Shown here: positions 1 to 7,632 of the stretch, piece by piece
Layout of the letters: every line of letters starts with the position of its first letter
How positions within the stretch are numbered: the first letter of the stretch is position 1
Source of the DNA: Myxococcus qinghaiensis
GTDB lineage: Bacteria > Myxococcota > Myxococcia > Myxococcales > Myxococcaceae
Length of the DNA stretch: 64,000 nucleotides
Assembly: GCF_024198215.1 (NCBI RefSeq)
Contig: NZ_JAKCFA010000009.1
Coordinates: forward strand, 186,001-250,000
Direction: 5' to 3'
The notes under the pieces: model-generated
What the model saw: only the letters and a program-made list of their open reading frames with translations
Databases searched by the model: none
Told to the model about the DNA's origin: nothing
Program-made: the position numbers and the translations under genes

Positions 1-1615
1 GCGTCGCGCCCACCAGCACGGGCTTGGGATGACCCAGCGCCAGGTCGAGGACCCGTCGCGCCCGCGCCTTCAACCACCGCACCAGCGCCCCGTCACCGTG
101 CTCCAGCAAGCGCCCGCGAGTCAGCAGATAGGCGCACATCGCCGGTGTCACGGTGAGCGACACGAGAAGCGAGGCGAGGATGGACACCACATAGGCCACA
201 CCGAGCGGCGCGAAGAGGCGTCCTTCGATTCCCCCCAGCGCGAACAGCGGGAGGAACACCAGGACCACGATGAGCGTGGCGAAGACGATGGAGCCTCGCA
301 CCTCGGACGAAGCCCGGTAGATGACGCGGAGGACGGGCTCGGGCGGGTCCTTCGCGCGATTCTCCCGCAGTCGTCGATAGACGTTCTCCACGTCGACGAT
401 GGCGTCATCCACCAGCTCACCCACGGCCACCGCCAGTCCGCCGAGCGTCAGCGTGTTGATGGACAGGCCGAACGCCTTCATCACGAGCGCGGTGATGACG
501 AAGGACAGCGGAATCGCGGTGAGCGTTATCGCCGTGGTGCGCAGGTTGACGAGGAAGAGGAACAGCACCACGACGACCAGGAGCGCGCCGTCTCGCAGCG
601 CCTCCACCACGTTGCCGACAGCGGCCTGGATGAAGTCCGCCTGTCTGAAAAGCGTCTCCACCCGCACGTCCGAGGGCAGCGTGAGCCGGAGGTCCCTCAC
701 CGCCGCGTCCACCTGCTCCGTCAGCTCCAGGGTGCTCGCGCCGGGCTGCTTCTGCACGGCGAGGATGACGGCGGGCCGACCGTTCATCCCACCGTCACCG
801 CGCTTCACCGCGGGGCCCACGTCCACTTCCGCGACCTGGGAGAGTCGCACCGGCACACCGTCGCGCACCGCCACCACCGTCCCGCGCAGGTCCTCCACGG
901 AGGCACTGCGCGCGAGGTTGCGGACCAGGTACTCACGCCCTCCCTGGTCCACGAAGCCCCCCGTGGTGTTGCCTTGCGCGAGTCCCGCCGCGCGCTCCAC
1001 GTCCTCGAAGGTGAGGCCGAAGGCCAGCAGCTTCTCGGGCGCCACGCGCACCTGGAATTGCTTCACGCCGCCGCCCAGCACCGTCACCTGCGCGATGCCC
1101 GGAATCGTCAGGAGCCGCTGACGCAGCACCCAGTCCGCCAAAGAGCGCAGCTCCAGCGGTGAGGTGCGGCCCTCCTCGCTCTGCACGCCGAGCAGGAGGA
1201 TTTCTCCCATGATGGAGGACACGGGCGTCAGGTGGGGCGTCACGTCGCGCGGCAGTCGCTCGCGAGCCACCTGGAGCCGCTCGGTGACGAGCTGTCGGTC
1301 CAGATAGATATCCGTGCCCCAGTCGAACTCCACGTAGACGATGGACAGGCCCACACCGGAGGACGAGCGCACCCGCTGCACGCCTGGAGCGCCGTTCATC
1401 GCCGTCTCGATGGGCGTGGTGACGAGCGTCTCCACTTCTTCGGGAGACAGCCCTCCGGCCTCCGTCATCACCGTCACGGTGGGACGGTTGAGGTCCGGGA
1501 ACACATCCACGGGCAGACGCGTGAGCGCCCAGCCGCCGTAGAGCAGCACCGCCACGGCCGCCAGCACGACGAACAAGCGGTGACGCAGCGAGAAGAGGAT
1601 GACGTGGTCGAGCAC
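1..1615 (-). CDS. heavy-metal efflux RND permease (CusA/CzcA family), N-terminal part
   Basis: The first 538 residues of an inner-membrane RND pump that normally has about 1030; the rest lies beyond the left edge. The GTG start at 1615 shares one base with the stop of the adaptor gene (TAGTG). The protein opens with a membrane segment after LDHVILFSLRHR, followed by LPVDVFPDLNRPTV, the large periplasmic porter domain and the fourth membrane helix with VGELVDDAIVDVEN. That helix carries the acidic residues of the proton relay in the HME subfamily. It differs from the usual Zn/Co/Cd motif (VDGA) and the Cu/Ag motif (VDAAIVMIEN), so the metal is uncertain. It is the last gene of a tolC / FixH-like / adaptor / pump operon and should form a tripartite envelope pump with the two outer parts. 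Confidence 0.93.
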   Translation of the reverse strand, partial: MLDHVILFSLRHRLFVVLAAVAVLLYGGWALTRLPVDVFPDLNRPTVTVMTEAGGLSPEEVETLVTTPIETAMNGAPGVQRVRSSSGVGLSIVYVEFDWGTDIYLDRQLVTERLQVARERLPRDVTPHLTPVSSIMGEILLLGVQSEEGRTSPLELRSLADWVLRQRLLTIPGIAQVTVLGGGVKQFQVRVAPEKLLAFGLTFEDVERAAGLAQGNTTGGFVDQGGREYLVRNLARSASVEDLRGTVVAVRDGVPVRLSQVAEVDVGPAVKRGDGGMNGRPAVILAVQKQPGASTLELTEQVDAAVRDLRLTLPSDVRVETLFRQADFIQAAVGNVVEALRDGALLVVVVLFLFLVNLRTTAITLTAIPLSFVITALVMKAFGLSINTLTLGGLAVAVGELVDDAIVDVENVYRRLRENRAKDPPEPVLRVIYRASSEVRGSIVFATLIVVLVFLPLFALGGIEGRLFAPLGVAYVVSILASLLVSLTVTPAMCAYLLTRGRLLEHGDGALVRWLKARARRVLDLALGHPKPVLVGAT

Positions 1616-2787
1616 TACCGCCCTCCCCTGGCCAACCTCAACGCAGCCACCCCAGTCACGACCACGCGCTCGCCGGCCTTCAAGCCCTGTCGCACGGCTC
1701 GCCACGCACCGTCGGTTCCGCCCAGCACCACGGGCCTCAGCTCGAAGGACTCCGGCGCGGTGTGGACGAAGACGAAGGTCCGCCCCTCGTCCTCCACCAC
1801 CGCGTCCTTCGGCACCGCCAGCTCGTCCCTCTGGCCACCTTCTCCGAGCGCCACGTCCACGAACATGCCCGGCCGCAGACGCCCGTCCCTGTTGTCGACC
1901 TCGAACAACACGCGCACGCTGCGCGTCGACTCATCCACCATCTGCCCCACGTGATAGGGCCGCGCGGGGAAGTGCTGGCCCGCGTAGGCGGGCGTGGACA
2001 CCAGCGCGCCGGTGGTGCCCTCCGCGCGCGCCACGTCTCCTTCGAAGACCCGCGCCTCCACCCAGAGGACGGAGGCGTCCAGCACCGCGAAGAGCGAGCG
2101 GGACGGGTCCACCTGCTCCCCCACGGATGCACGCGCCTCCACGAGCACCCCGTCGATGGGCGAGATGAGCGAGAAGCGCGCGGTGCCCTGCCCCTGGCGT
2201 GCTCCCGCGAGCACGTCTCGCGCGGACTTGGCTCGGCTCCACTCCTGCTCGGCCGTGCTCACCACGAGCCGCGCCTGTTGGACTTCCTTCTCCGCCACCA
2301 CGCCCTGGAGAGACTCCAGGCGCGTCAAGTCTCGACGGGCCTGCTCCAGTGCCGCCTGAGCGCGCACGGCCTCGGCCTCCGCCTGGAAGTGGCTGGTCGA
2401 CAGTCCCGTGGACTCCGAGGTGGACAGGCTCTGCTGCACCAGCGCGAGCACCTCACCGCGCTTCACGCGCTGGCCCACGAGCGGCACGGTTCCATTCGCG
2501 GCGAGCACCCGGCCCGACACGGGCGCGGACACCTGCGCGAAGCGGTCCGTGCGCGGCACCACCTTGCCTGGAGTCACCAGGCGAGACTCCAGGGAGCGCA
2601 CCGCCGCGCGCTGCGTCCGCACCTCCAGGAGGAACTGCGTCTCCTTCGGAACGGTGAAGGACGCGCCTGCGACAATGGGCTGCTGAGCCGTGGCGGGCTT
2701 CCCATGTGGCGCACCCTCATGCGCCAGGGCGAGGGAGCTGGAGAGCAGCAGCGTGAGCAACATGAGGAAGACAGGGGACCCGCTCAT
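1615..2787 (-). CDS. RND efflux periplasmic adaptor (HlyD/CusB type)
   Basis: A 390-residue membrane fusion protein linking the RND pump to TolC. The ATG at 2787 is preferred because it overlaps the upstream stop by four bases (ATGA) and opens directly into a signal peptide (MSGSPVFLMLLTLLLSSSLALA). The mature end HEGAPHG is His-rich, and a very similar HEGAAHG follows the signal peptide of the neighbouring small protein. Then come the barrel-sandwich half (VSGRVLAANG), a coiled-coil hairpin rich in Ala/Glu/Arg around residues 140-195, the second lipoyl half (ISPIDGVLVEA) and beta-barrel/membrane-proximal domains. Length and order fit the family. The His-rich N-terminus may bind metal, which is an inference. 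Confidence 0.93.
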   Translation of the reverse strand: MSGSPVFLMLLTLLLSSSLALAHEGAPHGKPATAQQPIVAGASFTVPKETQFLLEVRTQRAAVRSLESRLVTPGKVVPRTDRFAQVSAPVSGRVLAANGTVPLVGQRVKRGEVLALVQQSLSTSESTGLSTSHFQAEAEAVRAQAALEQARRDLTRLESLQGVVAEKEVQQARLVVSTAEQEWSRAKSARDVLAGARQGQGTARFSLISPIDGVLVEARASVGEQVDPSRSLFAVLDASVLWVEARVFEGDVARAEGTTGALVSTPAYAGQHFPARPYHVGQMVDESTRSVRVLFEVDNRDGRLRPGMFVDVALGEGGQRDELAVPKDAVVEDEGRTFVFVHTAPESFELRPVVLGGTDGAWRAVRQGLKAGERVVVTGVAALRLARGGR

Positions 2788-3326
2788 GGCCGCACCTTCT
2801 TGTGCCGGTTCATCCACCACGCTCCCGCCACCAGCAACAGGACGATGCCACCCGTGGCGCTCCAGCCCACCGGTCCGCGCAAGCCAGGACTGGCATCGGC
2901 GGAGTCGTGTTCCGAAGACAGATGCACCGTCCCGAGCGCCAGCACATCCAGGTCATTGCCACGCGTCACGGTGACCACCGCCGCCAGCTCCGCTCCGGGC
3001 GACAGCTCCGCGTCGGCCACGTAGACACCGGGGGATTGAAGCTTCGGCACCAGCGTCTGCACGGTGGTGCCGGTGAGGGTGAGCTCCAGATGGGCACTGC
3101 TCACCGGCGCGTTCGTCTCCACGTCCGCGACCCACAGGCGCACTGGAGTCTTCGCCGCCTCTGAATGCTCCGGGTGCTTCAACACCACCTCGAAGACGTC
3201 TCCCGTGGCGGAGAGGACATGCTGCGTCTCGTCCGACCTGGAGACGGAGACGGTCTCTCCGTGGGCCGCGCCTTCATGGGCCAGGACCGGCAGCGACAGA
3301 CCCGCCAGCAGCACCAACCCCCTCAT
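2784..3326 (-). CDS. small exported membrane protein, FixH/YtkA-like, in the metal-efflux operon
   Basis: A 180-residue protein: signal peptide (MRGLVLLAGLSLPVLA), mature His-rich start HEGAAHGE, one predicted immunoglobulin-like beta domain (about residues 30-140) and a C-terminal membrane segment (GGIVLLLVAGAWWM) ending in basic residues. The domain resembles YtkA/FixH-like modules, but the match is by eye only. The ATG at 3326 has GAGGTG five bases upstream. An earlier in-frame ATG at 3428 overlaps the tolC stop but would put 34 unusual residues before the signal peptide. Its place between the tolC-like gene and the adaptor, and the shared HEGA.HG motif, suggest a periplasmic metal-related accessory role. 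Confidence 0.8.
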   Translation of the reverse strand: MRGLVLLAGLSLPVLAHEGAAHGETVSVSRSDETQHVLSATGDVFEVVLKHPEHSEAAKTPVRLWVADVETNAPVSSAHLELTLTGTTVQTLVPKLQSPGVYVADAELSPGAELAAVVTVTRGNDLDVLALGTVHLSSEHDSADASPGLRGPVGWSATGGIVLLLVAGAWWMNRHKKVRP

Positions 3327-3424
3327 CGCGACACCTCGCGCGAAAGCAGGGAGATATCCAACGGTCCTCTTCGTCCCAGCATCCCGACACGAATGGGCCA
3401 CGTCCCCGAGCCGTTCATCGGTCC

Positions 3425-4708
3425 TCATTCCGGAACCTCACCCGTCGGCAGCCGTCCCACAGAGCGCAGCAGGGCCGTGCGTGCACGAGCCAGCGCCGCC
3501 GCTGCATCCACCGCATCCGCAGAGGCGGCGAAAGACCTGTCCCTGGCGAGCAACAACGCGTCGAGCCCGAGCTGCCCTGCCTCATAGGCGCGGCGCACCA
3601 ACTCCAGATTCCGGTCCACCGAGGGATGCACCGACATCAAGGCCGTGTGTGCGGTTCGCGCCGCATCGAACATCGCGCGCGCCACGGTCTGCTCGGACTC
3701 CACCTCGCGGGTTCGCGAGACTCGCTCCGACTCACGGGCCTTGTGCCGGGCCCGAGCTTCCGCGAGCTCGCCCTGATTGCGGTCCCACAACGGCAGCGGC
3801 ACCGACAGTCGAGCGATGAGCAGGTGCTCGGTGTGCAGGTCCGTGAAGGCACCGTGCGCTTCCGGCCGACGCTCTCGCTCGTAGCCCAGGGACAGCGTGG
3901 GATTGGGGATGCGCTCGCGGCGCAGCAGGTCCACCTCGGAGCCCGCGGCCTCCACCTCCGCGCGCGCGGCCACCAGGGTCGGTTGTTCGCCGCTCAGCTC
4001 CGAGGGCAACGCGTCCGTCGCGGTGGCGAGGAGCGAGACCGTGAGCGGCGCATCCGCCGGGCGCCCCAGCCGTCGATTCAGCTCGACGCGAGCCGCCTGC
4101 GCCTCCGCGTGGGCCTGTGCGACCCGAGCCTCCGCGCGGGCTCGCTCCAGGGTCGCGGCGTTGCGCTCCAGCTCCGACACATCCCCCACGGCGAAGCGGC
4201 GCACCGTGGCGGCCTCCAACTCGCGGGTCAGCTCCAGCGCCTCTCGGGCCAACGAGGACCGAGCCTCGCGCCGCTCCAGCTCCACCGCCGCATCCACCGC
4301 GCCCGCCGAAGCACTCACCATCGCCGCCTGACGCCGTGCACGCGCCGCCTCCTGGGCCGCCTTCGCGCGGTCCAGCCTCAAGCCACGCTGTCCCGCGACT
4401 TCCAGCATCTGGCTCAGCACGACCTCCGCGCGCTGCTCGCCCTGTGCCCCCGTGAGGGCATCACTGACGACCGCCACCTCCAGGGAGGGATTGTTCCGAA
4501 GCAGGCGGCCATCCGCCGCACGGACGCCCTCGGCGCCCTCCTCCTCGGCACGAGCCGCCGCGACCTCCGGACTCCGAGCCACGGCCTCCGACGCCACGCG
4601 CTCCAGCGTCCACGCCTCCAGGGGCGCGACAGCCAGCAGGAGCGACAGGGCAGCGGGCACGAGCAACATGCCCACACACCAACGCAAGTCTCGTACCCAT
4701 CCCGACAA
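3425..4708 (-). CDS. TolC family outer-membrane efflux protein
   Basis: A 427-residue outer-membrane channel of the OEP/TolC family, CusC/CzcC-like, first gene of the metal-efflux operon. A signal peptide (residues about 1-32, ending APLEA) is followed by two repeats rich in Ala/Glu/Arg coiled coil, as expected for the alpha-barrel. Landmarks include LERVASEAVARSPEVAAARAEE near the N-terminus and RRAYEAGQLGLDALLLARD near the C-terminus. There is no lipobox Cys. The start is TTG at 4708, which gives a positively charged n-region; an ATG at 4669 would begin inside the hydrophobic part. The stop at 3425 overlaps an ATG (ATGA). Confidence 0.9.
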   Translation of the reverse strand: MSGWVRDLRWCVGMLLVPAALSLLLAVAPLEAWTLERVASEAVARSPEVAAARAEEEGAEGVRAADGRLLRNNPSLEVAVVSDALTGAQGEQRAEVVLSQMLEVAGQRGLRLDRAKAAQEAARARRQAAMVSASAGAVDAAVELERREARSSLAREALELTRELEAATVRRFAVGDVSELERNAATLERARAEARVAQAHAEAQAARVELNRRLGRPADAPLTVSLLATATDALPSELSGEQPTLVAARAEVEAAGSEVDLLRRERIPNPTLSLGYERERRPEAHGAFTDLHTEHLLIARLSVPLPLWDRNQGELAEARARHKARESERVSRTREVESEQTVARAMFDAARTAHTALMSVHPSVDRNLELVRRAYEAGQLGLDALLLARDRSFAASADAVDAAAALARARTALLRSVGRLPTGEVPE

Positions 4709-4862
4709 CCAACGATTCCAACGAGTTGGGCGCGGGTGGTGCGCCGACAGGTGTGACCAACTCCATCACACTGTGATGGGCCCAGGCGGACACGGGCGCG
4801 GTGCCAGGAGTCGACGCTCGCTCCGTATCGTCTTCAACGCCCCATCCCACCAAGGAAGCAAC

Positions 4863-5675
4863 GTGAAGCGAATCACTCGAAGTGTGGCCCTGCTGTCTCT
4901 GCTGGGTGCCGCGGCCTGCGGTGCGCCCGAAGATGCCGTCCAGGACGACCTGGACACGCTGACTTCGCAGGAGGGAGAGCTCACCGGCACCGAGGTGACG
5001 CTCCCTATCTGTGACACCAGTCTCACACCCTCGGGGTGGGCATGCTGGCTGGACAGCGGGAAGCAGACGGCGTGCCCCGCGGGACAAACGCCCGCTGACT
5101 ACTGGTGGCGCTACACCAGTGGTTCCACGTACGTCCGCGCGGATGCGGCCCACGGGATTCGTGAAGTGAAGACCTGGTCGTTGTCCTGGGGGACGAGCAA
5201 CTTCCTGTATCGGGCCGAGATGGTGCATTGCAACTCGGTTGCGCCCACGTACCAGGCATCTGCATGGAGTCGGTACACAGGCTCGCCGAACCTCCAGGCG
5301 CGGGTGACCTCCTTCGTGGACCACATCCGCCCCGCGATGGTGCGCGGCACGGTGCTCGCGTCGTCTGACGAGTTCTTCTGCGCCGGCACCGGAGGCTGCA
5401 GCGACGCGACTTCGCTGGTCCTGGTCCTCAAGAAGAGGGACCTGACGCAGTCGACCTGGACCGAAGCGCGAAGCCTGGAGTTGCCCTTCAATCGAAACGG
5501 GGCCGTGACGGCATACGAGGTCGAGACCACGGTCGAGCCCGGCATGGAGGTCGCGCTCGAAGTCTTCGTGAAGACCTCGTTCAACGCCGTGACGGAGGTT
5601 GTCTTTCACGACATCCGGCTGTTCACCGAGAAGTGCGTTCCCGACATGACCAACCCGGGACAGTGCCTGCCGTAA
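4863..5675 (+). CDS. secreted lipoprotein of unknown function
   Basis: Not recognised. The 270-residue product has a signal peptide with a probable lipobox (LLGAAAC, Cys about 20) followed by an acidic linker, so it is probably an outer-membrane lipoprotein. The mature part has eight or so Cys, often with Trp and Gly nearby (CDTSLTPSGWACW, CAGTGGC), suggesting disulfide-stabilised beta structure. The GTG start at 4863 is supported by AAGGA at 4852-4856. It is divergent from the efflux operon, with a 154-bp shared upstream region. A 9-bp hairpin follows the stop. Confidence 0.75.
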   Translation: MKRITRSVALLSLLGAAACGAPEDAVQDDLDTLTSQEGELTGTEVTLPICDTSLTPSGWACWLDSGKQTACPAGQTPADYWWRYTSGSTYVRADAAHGIREVKTWSLSWGTSNFLYRAEMVHCNSVAPTYQASAWSRYTGSPNLQARVTSFVDHIRPAMVRGTVLASSDEFFCAGTGGCSDATSLVLVLKKRDLTQSTWTEARSLELPFNRNGAVTAYEVETTVEPGMEVALEVFVKTSFNAVTEVVFHDIRLFTEKCVPDMTNPGQCLP

Positions 5676-5705
5676 GCGCTCAACAAAGCCAGTCCTGAGA
5701 GGATG

Positions 5706-5734
5706 GGCGGCGGGAGCAGGACAAACCCGCCGCC
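5706..5734. terminator. hairpin between convergent genes
   Basis: Perfect 9-bp stem GGCGGCGGG / CCCGCCGCC with an 11-base loop, lying between the convergent stops at 5675 and 5755. There is no strong T-run, so it may work as an mRNA 3' end in either direction rather than as a classical intrinsic terminator. Confidence 0.5.
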
Positions 5735-5754
5735 AAAGCGCGTGATGGACCCGG

Positions 5755-6474
5755 TCAGCGCACCGGAAGCTCTCGAAAGGAGATTCCTTCCAGGGCCAGT
5801 CGATGCACCGACTCCATGAACAGCTCGGTTCCCACAATCACCGTGGCGAAGTTACCAACCCTGAAGAGGTCACGGTCCGGGGGCAAGGTCGCGGCATCGA
5901 GGATGGGCTCCTCGGGCAGGCGAAGCCCGACCCTTCCACAAGTCGCGCACGGCGGAGGCGAATCCGGAGGAAGACAATCCGGGTGCAGCCGTCCACGAGG
6001 TTCGATTTGAAGCTCCAGCAAAGAGGGGGGCTCTTGTTGATGGAAGCGCAGCTCCGTTCGACATCCCATGAGGCCTCGCACGCCCTCCGCTTGAAGCCCC
6101 TCCAGCACACCACTGCGAACAAGCAACAAGCTGTCGCCCAACCACGAGAAGGCGGCGAACCTGCCAGAAGCAGTCCCCACCAGCGGGCCGAATGTCGTCC
6201 CAGGTGGCAACGTCGCGGTCGACGGTGCCAGCGGCCTCACTCGTTCCCGAAGGCGCACGAACTCAGCGAAGGGCTCAGGCCGAGCCTTCAAGAACTCGTC
6301 CTGGTCTGGCAGTCCGGACAGGTCGACTGCCGGATACTGGTGCCCCGAGGAGCTCCAGGTCGCGCCGCATGCCGAGCAGTGAGCGCCAGGCAGTCCCCAC
6401 CTGTGCGCGGCGTTGAGGCTCCCGTTGAAGCGAGGCCAGAGTGATTTTTCCCACCTGAGTTCAAAGACGCGCAT
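5755..6474 (-). CDS. double-CXXCG immunity protein, SitI6-like
   Basis: A 239-residue protein opening MRVFELRW with two zinc-ribbon-like motifs, CSACG near residue 33 and CATCG near residue 176. This is the signature of the myxobacterial double-CXXCG paralogous family, known as SitI6-type immunity proteins. No signal peptide is seen, so it should act in the cytoplasm and protect against the toxin encoded just upstream. The ATG at 6474 shares a base with the toxin stop (TGATG); a GTG three bases earlier (6477) also fits. Base composition is lower in GC than the neighbours, consistent with horizontal exchange. Confidence 0.85.
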   Translation of the reverse strand: MRVFELRWEKSLWPRFNGSLNAAHRWGLPGAHCSACGATWSSSGHQYPAVDLSGLPDQDEFLKARPEPFAEFVRLRERVRPLAPSTATLPPGTTFGPLVGTASGRFAAFSWLGDSLLLVRSGVLEGLQAEGVRGLMGCRTELRFHQQEPPSLLELQIEPRGRLHPDCLPPDSPPPCATCGRVGLRLPEEPILDAATLPPDRDLFRVGNFATVIVGTELFMESVHRLALEGISFRELPVR

Positions 6475-7145
6475 CACGTTCCTGGCCTGGAATGGTAGGG
6501 CTGAATGGGGCCGCCCAGGAGCTGGAATCGGTAGATGAGTTCCCCCGCGTGCTTGAAGATCTCCTCAGGCCTCGCATCATCGTTTCTCCGGATGAACTCG
6601 CGCCAGGCCTCGTTCCAGGCGCCCCCAGACGGCCCTCCATCGTGAATCCGTCGGTGAAGGTCTCGCGGGATGGGCATGGTGTAGTCGTGAATCTTGAGCC
6701 CCTGACGCGCGAACCACCGTGCCAGATCTTCAGCCTGGGGGAAGATGTGGTGCTTCTCGAACCGGCCCCTCGGGAGCTGATGCGAAGGGGGGATGATACG
6801 TTCGGGGGCACTATTCCAGTTCGGGAAGACCATGACGGCGCCCTTGGGGAGTTGCTGCGCACCGCCCCAGTTCCGTCGAGGTCCCATCCCAGGTGCCGCT
6901 GCCGCCGCCGGTGGACGTGATGGAGGAAAGCGCGCGAGCTCGAAGTCGCTGGCCACGTCCTCACACCGGTAGAAACCGCACATGGCCCCGAGGCACATGA
7001 GCGTGACACACCGGTCCTCACGGGGAGCTGAGCACTCCGCGTCCGCCCCACCCATCTCCTGTGGGTCAGGGACGTGCTGAACGGAGGAGCAAGCCAGCAA
7101 GTGCGCGGCAACCAACATCCACCATGAGTCGCGAATGAGCGGCAT
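6474..7145 (-). CDS. SitA6-like polymorphic toxin lipoprotein with HNH-type nuclease C-terminus
   Basis: A 223-residue predicted outer-membrane lipoprotein. The signal peptide ends in a clear lipobox LLAC with Cys19 followed by Ser. A Cys-rich middle (CVTLMCLGAMCGFYRC, residues 46-61) and a Pro/Ala linker lead to a C-terminal domain with FEKHHIFPQ (His132-His133), IPRDLHRRIHDGGPSGGAWN and EEIFKHAGELIYRF. The His/Asn pattern is typical of HNH/Endo VII-fold nuclease toxins. N-terminus, length and partner match the Myxococcus lipoprotein family whose members include SitA toxins, which pass between kin by TraA-dependent outer-membrane exchange. The nuclease activity is inferred from motifs. Start ATG 7145; the Shine-Dalgarno is weak. 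Confidence 0.85.
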   Translation of the reverse strand: MPLIRDSWWMLVAAHLLACSSVQHVPDPQEMGGADAECSAPREDRCVTLMCLGAMCGFYRCEDVASDFELARFPPSRPPAAAAAPGMGPRRNWGGAQQLPKGAVMVFPNWNSAPERIIPPSHQLPRGRFEKHHIFPQAEDLARWFARQGLKIHDYTMPIPRDLHRRIHDGGPSGGAWNEAWREFIRRNDDARPEEIFKHAGELIYRFQLLGGPIQPYHSRPGT

Positions 7146-7181
7146 ATCGGGCGAAACCTAGCGCAGTCGCGGTGCGAGGGA

Positions 7182-7210
7182 TTGACAAGGCCCCGCATCC
7201 CGTTTATCTC
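7182..7210 (+). promoter_or_regulatory. sigma-70 type promoter of the methionine leader
   Basis: Perfect -35 TTGACA at 7182-7187, a 17-base spacer and TATCTC at 7205-7210 (three of six matches to TATAAT). The predicted transcription start, about 7216-7218, falls exactly at the first helix of the riboswitch candidate, which supports both calls. Confidence 0.65.
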
Positions 7211-7215
7211 GCGTG

Positions 7216-7331
7216 CAGCATCAAGAGCGGTACCGCTTCGGCGGTGGCCCGACAACCTGGAGACGGACCTCCAAGGTGTCCAAACGATGCGGCTCGGGGA
7301 GCAGGTGCTCCACGGGCAAACCAAGCGTCCG
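7216..7331 (+). ncRNA. SAM-clan (SAM-I/IV-like) riboswitch candidate
   Basis: Conserved SAM-clan elements occur in order: CATCAAGAG at 7219-7227, GGCCCGACAACC at 7246-7257, and CAAGGTGTCCAA at 7272-7283. P1 pairs GCATC 7218-7222 with GATGC 7286-7290. P2 holds an inner hairpin ACCGC-TTCG-GCGGT at 7232-7245. P3 pairs 7256-7262 with 7269-7276, with a bulged A. There is no P4; instead a hairpin GGAGC/GCTCC at 7298-7311 follows P1, as in SAM-IV. The P3 loop CGGAC 7264-7268 can pair with GTCCG 7327-7331, matching the extra pseudoknot of SAM-IV. GCAACC is changed to ACAACC. The gene order downstream (methionine biosynthesis) agrees with SAM sensing. Confidence 0.72.
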
Positions 7332-7356
7332 AAGCGAGGCAGCTCCTCAGCTTCGG
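7329..7356 (+). promoter_or_regulatory. leader hairpin, possible riboswitch expression platform
   Basis: CCGAAGC-GAGG / CCTC-A-GCTTCGG makes an 11-bp stem with one bulged A and a 5-base loop. Its 5' arm shares bases 7329-7331 with the putative SAM-IV-type pseudoknot, so the two folds would exclude each other. No T-run follows, so control by Rho access or by downstream folding is more likely than simple intrinsic termination. Confidence 0.45.
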
Positions 7357-7632
7357 TGAGAGAGGACCTCCGTGGTTCCATCCACCTCCGCCGCATCCCC
7401 TCGCGCCATGCAGCTCCCCTGCAGCGAGAGCGCTCGAATGCGCCGCGCCCGCCACGTCACCGCCCCGCGAATGCGCGGGCCGCTACACGTCGGCTAGGGC
7501 TCCCACTCCGCGCCTCTCCCTATTCCTTTCTTCGTCGGCGCCCATGCGCCGCGCTCGCTCGACGTGTGTCGACAGCGCGGCCTCGCGCCCACTCATGTCT
7601 TCAGGGCCATGGCCCTCGTTCGAGGTTCGCAG
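7357..7632 (+). other. rest of the long untranslated leader
   Basis: About 275 bases between the hairpin at 7329-7356 and the coding start, with no convincing gene. It holds a T/C-rich stretch (about 7514-7532), a strong hairpin at 7548-7581 (GCCGCGCT/AGCGCGGC with an inner TCGAC/GTCGA stem), and a 14-base perfect palindrome at 7603-7616 (AGGGCCATGGCCCT) six bases before the ribosome binding site GAGG at 7622-7625. These structures could take part in riboswitch control of translation or Rho termination. That is an inference. Confidence 0.4.
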
